Shown here piece by piece: positions 9,770-20,100 of a stretch of DNA of 64,000 bases. The stretch covers positions 1 through 64,000 of the forward strand of contig JAGTJX010000002.1 of the NCBI GenBank assembly GCA_023657465.1, read 5' to 3'. A program made the position numbers and the translations under genes. This DNA is from Lysobacteraceae bacterium (GTDB lineage Bacteria > Bdellovibrionota > UBA1018 > JAGTJX01). The notes beneath the pieces were generated by a model, which saw only the letters and a program-made list of their open reading frames with translations, was not told the DNA's origin and did no database searches. The number at the start of each line of letters is the position of its first letter. The stretch's first letter is position 1.

Positions 9770-9796
9770 CCCGTCAACCCCCAAATTACGAACCAC

Positions 9797-10640
9797 TCAG
9801 GCTGAGATTCTGATCGCAGGAATGAGTCCATTTGTATGGTCCTCAAGGAACTGTTTTGGAGATTTGTAACCAATTGAACCATGGATTCTGCGATTGTTGT
9901 AAAACTCAATGAACCTAGTCACGCTCGAATAAACATCCGCGTAAGTAAAAAAATATTTTGGAACAATGAGCTCAGCCTCTAAAATCGAGAAAAATGATTC
10001 AATGTAGGCATTACGGTTCGGAGTTCGCGGTGGAATGAACTCGTGTTTTAGTTTTTGTTCGAGGCGTTTTAAATAAAAATGAAACTTATTTGAGCTCATC
10101 TGGGACCCGTTGTCTGACCTAATAATTAGTCCATGTTCTGTTGTGATGTTTTCCTTCATCAGAGCCTGGTTCAGAGTAAAAATTAGGTCTCCTGATTTGA
10201 TTGACTGACCTACAAAATAATTGATTACTTTTTTTGAGAACACATCAATGAATGCCAGTATAAAGCACCATCTGTTTTCCCCGTGAATCCAAATGTATTT
10301 TAAATCAAACTGCCAGAGCTGAGTGGGTCTCGTCACGTCGTGATACCCGCATCGCTTTTTCTTAGGGCGCGATCTTGAATCATGTTCTCTAAAAAGCAAT
10401 AAATTCTTATCCCTGCAAATACGGTAAATCTTTTTATGATTAATATACATTCCGTAGTCAATTATTAGGTATTTGGAGAGCTTTTTGACTCCTCCACCAT
10501 TCGTGTATTCGAGTTGCGCTCGGTAATATTTTAATCGATCCACGATCACGTGATCGTCAATTCTTACTCCATCACGATTGATAGTGAATCCAGGCGGAGG
10601 GCGTCCTACTTTTTTAATCTCGGGATTCTTTTTATGAACA
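9797..10640 (-). pseudogene. IS3-family orfB transposase, main part (5' end cut off by IS66)
   Basis: The DDE integrase core is complete: first Asp in LWQFDLKYIW, second in IIRSDNGSQ, Glu in NAYIESFFSILEAEL, followed by the usual RFIEFYNNRRIHGSI segment. An ATT start at 10549 would give only 250 residues. Joining the sequence across the IS66-like element and one target copy extends it upstream as TQIYVHKKNPEIKKVGRPPP into DNA at 13098-13211, where it overlaps orfA in the -1 frame. Natural expression is therefore as an OrfAB fusion, which the insertion prevents. Confidence 0.85.
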
Positions 10641-10723
10641 GTAAAACATCGATGTTCCCCGTATTTTAAATTTTCAACGAACCTATAGATTAAGATCTAA
10701 GCCCACAAGGAGGTGGCTTGAAT

Positions 10724-11098
10724 ATGGACATGGAAATTCTAAGAAAGAAAGTCAGTACCTATAAAGGTGAAGCAGGACGGCTTCGCAAAATACCGGATGA
10801 ACTTGCACTTGAGATATTAACGGCATGGGAAGCATGGACGGGTCCCATGAATGGTTTTTACTCTGCTCTTGGGGTGAGCCAGAAGAAAATGGCGAAGATT
10901 ATGGGTAAAGCGAAGCGACTTAAACGGGAGGGTCGAGTACCGGTATCGGAGTTTACCGAATTGACAACACAGGTGTTGGGATCTGCTCAGAGTCCTGGGG
11001 TTACGGGCCAGGGCATCGAGCTTACGTGGGATCAAGGTAAGGTGATTCGGTTCCCCGAGGTCTCGCAGTTGATCGATTTTTTGAAAAAAGCGGCTTGA
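10724..11098 (+). CDS. tnpA: IS66 accessory protein TnpA
   Basis: 124 residues from the ATG at 10724, which is 10 nt after a strong SD (GGAGG, 10709-10713); a TTG at 10718 is the alternative. It is the first of the three IS66 genes. The protein is basic in the middle (KRLKREGRVP) with a predicted helix-turn-helix-like region (FYSALGVSQKKMAKIMGKAK), and ends with the conserved-looking GKVIRFPEVSQLIDFLKKAA. IS66 TnpA is required for transposition but is not the catalytic subunit. It is followed 28 bp later by tnpB. Confidence 0.8.
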   Translation: MDMEILRKKVSTYKGEAGRLRKIPDELALEILTAWEAWTGPMNGFYSALGVSQKKMAKIMGKAKRLKREGRVPVSEFTELTTQVLGSAQSPGVTGQGIELTWDQGKVIRFPEVSQLIDFLKKAA

Positions 11099-11126
11099 AA
11101 TAAGCCGCCTTGATGAAGGAAGTAAA

Positions 11127-11534
11127 ATGATTGCGCTGAATCGTAGGACGAGGATCTATGTCTGTAAAGAAGTGACGGACATGCGTGCGTCCTACGATTC
11201 ACTTTATTCGCGTGTCAAAGAGCAACTCAAGCTCGACCCGTATTCGGGACATTTGTTTTTATTTGTCAATCGTACGCGCACGAGCTGTAAGGTGTTGTAT
11301 TACGATGGAACTGGGTTTGTAATTTTGCAGAAGCGATTAGACCGGGGGAATTTTAGTCGAGTAAATCCTCGCTACGATGAAGAAGTTATTCTTACGGAAG
11401 CTGAGTTTGGATTATTTTTTGAGGGTTCGAATTTAGAGAAGCGGTTCATTGACTCGCCAATTGCGCGAAAAAACATACAAAAAAAAGTATTTTTAAAAAA
11501 GCGAGAGTTGCAAGAAACAGTAGTCACGATATGA
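11127..11534 (+). CDS. tnpB: IS66 accessory protein TnpB
   Basis: 135 residues. The family pattern is clear: RIYVCKEVTDMRASYDSL at the start, then DPYSGHLFLFVNR, a Lys/Tyr-rich strand (CKVLYYDGTGFVILQKRLDRG) and FSRV. This is IS66 Orf2/TnpB, needed for transposition with unknown chemistry. SD AAGGAAG lies 4-5 nt before ATG 11127. The gap to tnpC is 11 nt, so the three genes are translated from one message. Confidence 0.9.
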   Translation: MIALNRRTRIYVCKEVTDMRASYDSLYSRVKEQLKLDPYSGHLFLFVNRTRTSCKVLYYDGTGFVILQKRLDRGNFSRVNPRYDEEVILTEAEFGLFFEGSNLEKRFIDSPIARKNIQKKVFLKKRELQETVVTI

Positions 11535-11545
11535 TGTAGCTCACT

Positions 11546-13063
11546 GTGAATGAGCAAGATTATTTATTTGAGCCGATTCCGCTAAATAAACTCGATACTT
11601 TGTCCAAAGACGATTTTAAAGTTTTAGTTCAGGGCTTACAGGATACGGTTTTACAGCTTCGTAAATTCAACGAAGAACTCAAGCAACGAGAGCAGGATCG
11701 AAGTGCAAAAGAAATATTGCTGGAGCAGCAGTATATTGTTTTAAGGTCGCAGTTTTTCGGCCGAAGCTCAGAGCGTCGGCCGAGTGAGTCACTCAAGGAA
11801 GCGCATAAACGTGAACAAGAGAAGCTCCCACCAAAACAACGAGTACAGCTCCCTTCTCTGCGATACCCGCATATTCCACTCATAGAGAAGCATGTAGAGT
11901 TAAAAGAGATCCCGGGTTGCACGTGCTGTGGAAAGATCTTGGTAGATACGGAGATGACAGAAGATAGCGAGCAGTTATCGGTCATTCCAAAAAAGTTTAT
12001 TGTGATCCGGTTAAAAAAACACAAGTATGGATGCGAGAGTTGTCACGAGACCATTGTGACCGTACCGACGCCACCGCGGATTAAGCCTGGTTCAAGTTAT
12101 GGTGATGAGCTGATCATTGATGTGGCAGTGGCTAAATATGATTATTTACTGCCGATCGAGCGATATGTACGAATGGCTGAGGATCTTGGGGTGACGGGGT
12201 TACCGCAGCAGAGTCTTATTGAGACGACCCATTATTTAGCAGATCTCTTGATGCCGATATACGAGGGTATCAAAAATGAGGTTTTAGCAGCCCAAGTGCT
12301 GCATGCGGATGAGACCCCGCACCGGATGTTAGAGGGCGACAAGAAGAAGAGCTGGTATCTGTGGGGATTCTCATGCGAAAAATCCAGTTACTTTGAGCTG
12401 CATAGCACTCGGTCGGGTGAAGTTGCGTCGAAGTTACTGACGGAAGCTTGTGCGAGGTATTTAGTGAGTGATGTTTACAGTGGATACAAAAAAGCACTGA
12501 CGGATGCAAACCGAGAGCGGGCTCAAAAGGGGTTAGCGCAGATAGAGAATCTTTATTGCAATGCTCATGCGAGACGTAAGTTTAACGAGTCAAAAGACGT
12601 ATTCCCGGCTGAGAGCGAGTATTTTTTAGATCAGTACGAGAGGATTTACAAGGCGGGCGCCACGCGAGAAGAAATGCGAGTTATTTTTACCGAGATGCAT
12701 GCTCGTGCGCTGGAGCTTGTGCTTGAGGTACCGGAGAAGAGTGTGCTTGGACGGGGGTTGTCGTATTTTTTAAAAAATTACGAGGGTCTCACTCGGTATT
12801 TGGAGAGTGAAAACTTGCCGCTCGATAATAATTCTCAAGAGCGCCAAATGAGAAACCCGGTCGTGGGGCGCAAGACCTGGTACGGGACTCACTCAAAGCG
12901 CGGGGCAAAGACGGCGGCAGTCATGTTCACGGTAATTGAGAGCTGCAAGCTCAACGGACTTAATTCCAATGAGTATCTAGAGGCACAGGTGGAAAATTTA
13001 AACTACAACCGCCAGGCGCAAACCCCTGCGGAATTCAAAATCCTAAACACCCAGATTCAATAG
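11546..13063 (+). CDS. tnpC: IS66 transposase TnpC
   Basis: 505 residues from GTG 11546. An N-terminal helical leucine-rich segment (residues about 20-75) is followed by a zinc-finger-like region (CTCCGK and CESCHET, about 125-165) and the DDE domain: first Asp in VLHADETPHRM, second in LVSDVYSGYK, Glu in PLDNNSQERQMRNPVVGRK. IS66 TnpC carries out strand cleavage and joining. The length matches the family and the frame is unbroken. No SD is obvious, so translation may be coupled to tnpB. Confidence 0.93.
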   Translation: MNEQDYLFEPIPLNKLDTLSKDDFKVLVQGLQDTVLQLRKFNEELKQREQDRSAKEILLEQQYIVLRSQFFGRSSERRPSESLKEAHKREQEKLPPKQRVQLPSLRYPHIPLIEKHVELKEIPGCTCCGKILVDTEMTEDSEQLSVIPKKFIVIRLKKHKYGCESCHETIVTVPTPPRIKPGSSYGDELIIDVAVAKYDYLLPIERYVRMAEDLGVTGLPQQSLIETTHYLADLLMPIYEGIKNEVLAAQVLHADETPHRMLEGDKKKSWYLWGFSCEKSSYFELHSTRSGEVASKLLTEACARYLVSDVYSGYKKALTDANRERAQKGLAQIENLYCNAHARRKFNESKDVFPAESEYFLDQYERIYKAGATREEMRVIFTEMHARALELVLEVPEKSVLGRGLSYFLKNYEGLTRYLESENLPLDNNSQERQMRNPVVGRKTWYGTHSKRGAKTAAVMFTVIESCKLNGLNSNEYLEAQVENLNYNRQAQTPAEFKILNTQIQ

Positions 13064-13175
13064 AACCCTGTCAATACGGGGAACGTCGATGTCTTACTAT
13101 GAACATAGATCTGAGTACGACTAAGTTCAGTAATTTTGCACAGCACTCGCAGCGAACGTCTGCCACTAAACTCGA

Positions 13176-13481
13176 CTACAGTTGATCTGCGTTCTGCCAA
13201 CGTGGGTATGTTTTTTTTAACAGAGCGCGCAGGACTTCAACTTCAAATTCCGCATTTTTCAATTGTTTGGTGAGTTCACGTACTTTCTTCGCTTCACCAA
13301 TCTGATCTTTATTTTTTTCGCCGTGTAGCCAATTATGAATGGTTTTTGATGAGATTCCGTATCGCTTACCGACCGTAGTCACCATTCCTACTTCTTGAAC
13401 TTCTTTTAATATCTGTGCTTTTAACTCCACAGACACTCGTCCTCTGATTCTTGTTACTGACTGTTCCATTTGATTCTCCAC
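13176..13481 (-). CDS. IS3-family OrfA
   Basis: 101 residues: a helix-turn-helix (LKAQILKEVQEVGMVTTVGK, then RYGISSKTIHNWLHGE) followed by a leucine-zipper-like helix (VRELTKQLKNAEFEVEVLRA). It binds the element's ends and regulates transposition. Near the 3' end the coding strand has eight A residues (13218-13211), a classical -1 slippage site. The -1 frame stays open and leads into orfB, giving ...LLKKNIPTLAERRSTVVEF. The separate stop of orfA is therefore normal for IS3 elements, not a mutation. Confidence 0.85.
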   Translation of the reverse strand: MENQMEQSVTRIRGRVSVELKAQILKEVQEVGMVTTVGKRYGISSKTIHNWLHGEKNKDQIGEAKKVRELTKQLKNAEFEVEVLRALLKKTYPRWQNADQL

Positions 13482-13547
13482 TTTCCGAGACTATGACACA
13501 GATAGTCCCTTGTTTATAGTGGTTCGCTTATATACGGGGTCAGGAGG

Positions 13548-13721
13548 CGATTACGGCGGCAGACATGCTTAACGACAAGGTGCTGCCATTTTTTGACGAA
13601 AAGAAATCGCAATTGCTTAGGATCTTAACAGACCGAGGCACCGAGTTCTGCGGCAAAGCTGAAGGGCACGATTACGAGCTTTACTTGGGTGTGAATGAAA
13701 TAGAACACACCAAAACCAAAG
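13548..13721 (+). pseudogene. IS481-family transposase, central fragment
   Basis: Reading from the right CGAT copy gives ITAADMLNDKVLPFF and then LLRILTDRGTEFCG with the second catalytic Asp, ending ELYLGVNEIEHTKTKA. Family members continue with a RSPQTNGxCERFH segment containing the catalytic Glu. Here the sequence diverges immediately after TKTKA at about 13721, so the Glu is missing and the enzyme is dead. Confidence 0.8.
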
Positions 13722-13747
13722 CCAGACAGATCGGTGATCGTTTGGCA

Positions 13748-14083
13748 ATGCCTCATCAATCAGTTTATGCTGCATGGGTTTTAGCAAATTACAATGACAT
13801 GGATGGTGGTAGTTTCTTTTGGATAAAATATAAACAGAATGATGACTTGAGGCTTGAGATCGCAGTAAGATTAGAAGCCATGTTTTATCCAAGCAACTCT
13901 AGTCTCAAGCGCTCGAGCCTAGTGAGAGAGAATTTTGTATACTTGAAACAAAGCCGAAGTGACCTTGGGCGAACAGTTTTTAATGTGGTTATTGATGCAT
14001 TGAATTTGTACGATCTCCCTGGTTTTGTTACATCAATGTATGTGCAGGAATTTCCTGTGAACGATTTAGATACGAGCTTTTAG
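13748..14083 (+). CDS. Unrecognised 111-residue protein fused in frame to the transposase remnant
   Basis: Downstream of the IS481 break the same frame stays open for about 120 more codons to TAG 14083. From ATG 13748 it reads 111 residues beginning MPHQSVYAAW and ending EFPVNDLDTSF. No family is recognised. The composition is that of a soluble mixed alpha/beta protein with no signal peptide or membrane segment. No SD is visible before 13748. It may be the 3' end of an older gene whose front was replaced by the IS481-like element; a chance open frame is less likely given its protein-like composition. Confidence 0.45.
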   Translation: MPHQSVYAAWVLANYNDMDGGSFFWIKYKQNDDLRLEIAVRLEAMFYPSNSSLKRSSLVRENFVYLKQSRSDLGRTVFNVVIDALNLYDLPGFVTSMYVQEFPVNDLDTSF

Positions 14084-14136
14084 TTAGGAATGTTTACTCA
14101 CCATGGGTAATTGGGCTGGCTAAGTTAAATAATTGA

Positions 14137-17100
14137 TTACATACAAGGTGGGCCTTCAACGGGCTCCCAACATCCGGATATTTCTACGCATGTTTCTAAG
14201 CACATGTAACTACCCATCGCGCTAATACAAGCGGAATAAGTAGAAAAAGTGCAACCAAAGGGAATAGTCGTAGTAGTAGTCGTAGTAGTAGTTGTAGTAG
14301 TAGTTGTAGTAGTAGTTGTAGTAGTAGTTGTAGCCTCTGATTCGCAATTAGGTCCAATCCAATTGCCACCTATACATTGATAAACATAACTATTATCAGT
14401 GCTGCCGCATGCGTCTTGGTTACAAGTAAAGGTTCCCCATGGAGAAGCAATCTTAGTTGCTTCTGGATAAAATGTGGCGTCAACGCCAACTTGTGCAGAT
14501 GTCATCCAGCTTAGACATGTTGGATTTGATGGACCAATCCAAATACAGCCTGAAACAGTGGTTGTAGTCGTAGTAGTAACCATTGGTTCGCAAGCTTCTG
14601 TTCCTCCTGGTGTAGCGTCAAACCATCCAGCAGGACAAATCGTACAGTCTGCTCCTCCGTTACCAGCGTCACATTCATATGGGCATGAGTTAGAGGCTCC
14701 ACCATTCCCAATATAAGACGAAGTGCCTAGCTTATTCGTACATCCTGTGGTGCTACATCCATCTGGGTTAGTACCACCATGTCCATTCCAATAACTTCCA
14801 GTTGCAGGAGTATTAGTACATGAAGCCACTCCGCAACCGCCAGCAGTCGTTGCGTTCGAAGTGAAATACTCACCATTAGTTGTGTTCGTACAAGCTGAAC
14901 AGCTTGAAGCTCCACCAGTAGAGTAGGTGCCCACTGCACACGCAGTCTCAGAGGTCGCTCCAGTACCTGAAACAAAGTAACCCGCACTAGCTGAAGTACA
15001 TGCATCTAAGCCTGTTCCAGGAGTTGCATCATAGGTACCTTCTGCGCAAGTGACGCAAGCGGATCCGTTCCAACCTGTGCCAGCAGCACAATCAGCTAAG
15101 TTACAAGCAGCGCCACCAGCAGTTGTGTTTCCATTCCAAGTGTATCCACCGTTAGGAGTAATCGAAGTAAAGTTACAGCTGTTTGATCCTCCTCCGGTTG
15201 TAGAGTAGACAGCAGATGCGCAGTTAGTAGGAAGATTGGTGCATGTTGTACAGCTCGTTGATCCTGCTAAAGAAAACTCTCCAGCGCTACAAGCCACGCA
15301 AGCTTCTTGTCCACCCGCTGTGCCGTCACGAGTATCGGCTCCGCACTGTGTACATGATGAAGTTCCGTAACCGTTATCACATGCATAAGCGCATGAATCA
15401 GTGGTTCCACCGTGAGTGATGAATGAGGAGATCCCAAGTTTGCCAGTACAAGCGGTTAGTCCGCAGCCGCCTTCAGTAGTCGCATTCGAGTTCCAATAAT
15501 TACCCACTGTAGTGTTCGTACAAGTACTACAAGTTGATGCTCCACCTGTGGAGTAAGATCCGACAGGGCATGCAGTCTGAGCGGTGTTACCAGATCCCGC
15601 AGCGTAGAATGCAGCAGATGCAGGAGTACAGTCTGATTGACCAGTAGAACCTTGGTAAGAGCCTGGAGCGCAGATTGTCTGAGTGGTGTTACCCGTACCT
15701 GAAGCATAATAACCCTCAGATGCAGGAGTACAGTCTGATTGACCAGTAGATCCTTGATATGTTCCAGCAGCACATTGAGTCTGTGAAGTATTGCCTAGGC
15801 CTGAAGCGTAGTGACCCGCAGATGCAGGAGTACAGCTTGGTTGACCAGTAGATCCTTGGTAAGTTCCAGCGGCGCATTGAGTCTGAGACGAAGCGCCAAC
15901 ACCGGCAACATAATTACCCGCAGATGCAGAAGTACATGTATCGTTACCAGAGTTAGGTGTGGAGTCATATGTACCCGCAGTACATTGAGTACATCCGCCT
16001 CCGCCGTAACCCGATGCACATTCAGTACAACCTGCTCCGTAGAACCCTGCAGGACATGCAGTAGGTGCGCAAGCCAAACCATCCCAAGAATAAAATGCAT
16101 CACAATTACATGCTGCTATTCCGCCTACGAGAGATGAATTCCAAGTAGAGTTTGCAGGGCATGAGAATGAAGTAAAATTACAAGTCGAAGTCGTGTTACC
16201 GTCTGTGTAGACGAGTGAAGTAGCGCCTGCTCCTGCAGTTCCTAAGACTGGGTTAGCACATGAGGTACATGAGCTTGCTGTTGCAGCAGAGTATCCTTGA
16301 ACGCAAGTTGCGCAAGTGTTTGTGTCACCTGCTGAAGCATTTCCAGCTGTACATGCAGTACAGCTCTGAGCTGCTCCTCCGTATCCGTATCCACCATTAC
16401 ATGAGTAAGATCCAGAACCAATTGTACAACCTGTTTCAGATCCGCCGCCTGAGCTTGTGTAAGTGACAGAAGAGGCACCTGCAATAGTGTTCGTGCATGA
16501 GAGACATTGAACAGCTGCAGATGCTGTAGCAGATACAGTGTAGTTACCATTACCGCAGAAATTACAACTCGTCGCAGTTCCACCGCCGTACCAGTTATCG
16601 ACTCCGCACTGTAGACAAGTGATGCCTGAAACTCTGTGTCCACTATTACAAGACACGCTTTCAATCGGGCAAGAGTCAGTAGTGAGTCCGCTAGAAACTG
16701 AGTAGGTTAATGTCGTTCCGTTTGTTGGTGTTGCAGTACATGCAGAACAGTTTAGATTAGCAACACCACTAGAGAAAGTGCCAGTACCGCAGGCAGTACA
16801 AGCGGTCGCAGTAGCTGATCCAGAAGTTGAATTACCAGGTCCGCAATTGTTACATGCTTCGATTCCTGCACCTACGGAGTCATACGTTCCACCACCGCAA
16901 GCCGTACATGAAGCAGATCCGTATCCATCGTTACAATAGTAAGAGCAGGTGTTGGTGGTTCCACCGTGACCATCGTAAGTAGAGGTTCCCAGTTTGTTTG
17001 TGCATGCAGTATCTGCACATCCACCGGCAGTAGCGCCGTTACCTGTCCAGTAATTACCTACAGTAGTATTCGTACAAGCTCCGCAAGTTGAAGATCCGGC

Positions 17101-20100
17101 TGCTGCCCAAGTACCGGTAGGACAAGATGCGCACGAAGTAGCTCCCGCTGCTGCGGAGTAAGTAGTCGCAGGGCAGTTGATACAATCTTCTTGACCAGCA
17201 CCTACAGAGTCATACATTCCTGCAGTACACTGAGTACATGCGGCGGATCCGTATCCTGCGTTACATGCGTAGGTACAAGTATTCGTGGTTCCACCGTGAG
17301 TGGTGTAAGTGAATGTTCCTGCTCCGTTTGTACAAGCAGTATTAGTACAAGTGACAGCGGAAGTACCGTTAGAGGTCCAATAGAATCCAGTCGTGTTGTT
17401 CGTACATGCTCCGCATGATCCAGCTGCAGCGGCACTCCAAGTACCGATATCGCAGTTCGTACATGAAGTGTTCACTCCAGCAGATGCATAAGTAGAGGCA
17501 GAGCAGTTAGCGCAAGCTTCTTGTCCATCACCGACTGAGTCATAGACTCCAGTAGAACATGCAGTACAAGAAGATGATCCATATCCCGCGTTACATGCGT
17601 AAGCACAGTTATCGATCCCACCGCCGAGTCCAGTGTAAACATAATTACCAGCTGCGTTTGTACATGCAGTACAGCTGGCCACGATTCCACCTGCGGAGAA
17701 TTCTCCAATGTTACATGCGGTACATGCTCCAGCATTGAGTCTGAAATCGACTGCGCAGATTCTCTGATTGAGGCTGACAGGTCCACCATCACCACCAGCG
17801 TTGTAAGCAAGAACTTCAAGAGTATGCAAACTTCCTGAAGCAAGGGCTGTGAAGTTGTAGGTGAGTACGTTACCGACGTCAGTCCAGCCACCACCGTCAG
17901 CTCTGACTTTGTATCCTGTAGCACTAGCAACCACGTTCCAAGAAGTATTGATTGTGGTCGGAGTAGCTCCCGTCACTGTGAATCCTGTAGGAGGTGGAAC
18001 GTTACCGACGCTGATGGCAACGTTGACGAAGTTGCCAATCGCATCAGTCACTGTGAATGTGCCAGATCCAGATGAGACACCAGCAGTATAGGTAGTGGAA
18101 GTCACTCCCATGCCTTGTAAACCTTGAGGCGCGATCGATCCTGAAGTTCCAACGAATGCGAAGGTATAAGGCTCCAAGCCACCTGCAAGAGTGATGACTT
18201 GTGTTTGAGTAACGAGAAGATTAAACGCAGCAGGTGAAGCTGTGAGCTGGGGTTTAATGTCGACAGTCGCATCTGCTTGCTGTGGACCACTATCAGTCAC
18301 TCGGATTGTTGCAGGGTTTGATCCCGGTACTGCAGCAGGAGCTGTGTAAGCGCCCGTTGCACCCACGATGGATCCACCACCAGCACTTACTACTGAGAAT
18401 GCAGCAGTTCCCACGACGTTACTAGCGGTGAAGGTGGTAGGATTATTCACCATGAGAGTGATACTTGTGGGTGAGATCGAGAGATTAGGAATGATCGTAT
18501 AAACAATATCGTAGGCAGTGACCACACCATCACTTATGCGAACTGTAGCTGAGCCCACTCCTGCTGGAGCGGTGTAGACAGTAGAAGCTCCTGAAGCAAG
18601 TGAGAGTGATCCTCCACCCGCAACAATTGAGTACGAGTAGTTCAGTGATCCGTTAACCGACGGAGCACCTCCCGATGGAGTGATGGTGTTGGTTTGAGAC
18701 ATATGAATGTTACGAGTCGAGGGCGCTCCGCTAATTTCAGGAGGAGTACCGATACCAATCGTACTATCAACCCAGTTACCTAGAGCATCTGTAACTCTGA
18801 TGACAAGCGTACCAGGAGTCATGCCTGCGTCGCCACGAGCTGTGGTCGCAGTGAGAGTAGTGACTGAAGTGTCACCTGGACCTGATTGCTTAGAAAATAC
18901 AAACGGACTCACACCACCAGAGACTGTGACGACTTGGTTCTGAGCCACTTGAATGGTGGCTGATGCTGGAGCAATTGCAATTGCTGCATTCACAGTAATA
19001 GGAACGTTCACAATGTTGCCGTAAGAATCTGTTACGCGAACCGAGTAGGTACCAGGAGTTGCTGGAGGTGTATAGACTCCATCTATAGTGACTGTACCGT
19101 TAGGTGCGCCACCTACTACAGAGTATGTGTAGCCAGGTACTCCGTTAGAAGCAGTACAAGTAGAAGTATTAGCAGTAGTGATCGTAAGCGGTGAGCAGCT
19201 CATGCCTAAAGCTGCGTTCACTTGAAGCTGGATCACTGCAGTCTGCGCAGTAGGAGTCGATGAGTCAGAGACTGTGACATCGCGAGTACCTGTAGGTAGT
19301 GCTGCTGTGAAGAGGGAACTCACTGCAGGACCTGGGGTGTCTAATGTTCCACCAGCAGCGCCTGCAGTGAATGCAAATGCGTAAGGAGACTGGCCGCCAG
19401 TTGGCGCAATATTGTAAGTGTTCGTAGGAGCAAGCACTACGAGTGGAGGAACATAAAGAAGGCCTGTGATCGTCACTGAAGCATTCGCTGTGTTTAACTC
19501 TGCATCAGTGACTCTTACGGTTGCAGCACCAGGAACACCTGGAGCAGTGTACAATCCTGCGGCGTCAATTGATCCACCACCTGCAAATACGGAATAGACA
19601 TAAGGAGGAACACCTCCACCTCCTGAGAATGACTGAGTGGTTGAGGTCATGAGTGAAAACGAAGTAGGGCTAATAGTGAGAGGGGAATAAACATTGATCG
19701 TAGCAATTGCTGTGTTTGCAATACTGTCGGTCACTCGGATCACAACAGTGCCAGGAGTCGCAGTCGCAGTGAATGCTCCAGTGCCTGCAATGATAGAACC
19801 TGAAGCCGCACCCGATTGCACAATGTGCGAGTAAGGAGGAATACCCCCTGACACACCAAACGGAAATCCTGACGATACTTGTACGTTCTTAGTGGTAGGA
19901 ACATAGGTGAGTGGCTGATAAACGTTGAACGTATAGACTTTAGTAGCAGCGAGAGCGTCAGTCACTGTCACATCCGTAAGACCTGGAACTGCAGGAGCCG
20001 TGAAAGTAGAGTTTGTGCCTGTTGCTGGAGAGACGACACCTATTCCTGCAGTGATCGCAAAGTTGAACGCAGGTTTACCTGTGGCTGGTGTAATTGTGTA

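Larger units (their letters stand above)
10641..13097 (+). mobile_element. Complete IS66-family element
   Basis: 2457 bp. Terminal inverted repeats of 25 bp (10641-10665 and 13073-13097) differ at two positions and start with GTAA, the IS66 signature. An exact 8-bp target duplication TATGAACA flanks it (10633-10640, 13098-13105), also typical of IS66. It carries tnpA, tnpB and tnpC in order on the plus strand, all apparently intact. It is the youngest of the three nested elements and could still be mobile. Confidence 0.93.
9770..13547 (-). mobile_element. IS3-family-like element, itself interrupted by an IS66-like element
   Basis: Flanked by CGAT on both sides (9766-9769 and 13548-13551), a 4-bp target duplication. 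The ends form imperfect inverted repeats sharing CCCC and, further in, the block CGAACCACT (near 9789-9797 and 13519-13527). It holds orfA (13481-13176) and orfB (to 9797) on the minus strand. Without the inner element and its duplicated 8 bp the length is about 1313 bp, normal for IS3. The two ORFs are now 2.5 kb apart. Confidence 0.8.
9069..13721 (+). mobile_element. IS481-like element remnant, split by nested elements and 3' truncated
   Basis: An IS481-type transposase frame begins at 9150 and resumes at 13548. Removing the inserted DNA (9770-13547) and one CGAT copy restores KTPITAADML. The left end is probably near TGACACTTTTG (9069), preceding the transposase by about 80 bp; this boundary is uncertain. 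Homology to IS481 stops at about 13721, so the 3' third of the transposase and the right terminal repeat are lost. The element is dead. Confidence 0.7.

Noticed and set aside
13176-13215. OrfA stop as a gene-breaking mutation
   Set aside because: The A8 run and open -1 frame fit normal IS3 programmed slippage.
14266-14331. Short tandem repeats that might be a CRISPR array
   Set aside because: Units are 12 bp with no spacers and encode Thr in frame.
15571-15877. Regularly spaced repeats as a CRISPR candidate
   Set aside because: 102-bp units are coding and in frame, with no unique spacers between short repeats.
14474-19000. Many 60-150-codon frames on both strands inside the giant gene
   Set aside because: They follow the repeat period of the 2201-residue gene and have low-complexity shadow translations.
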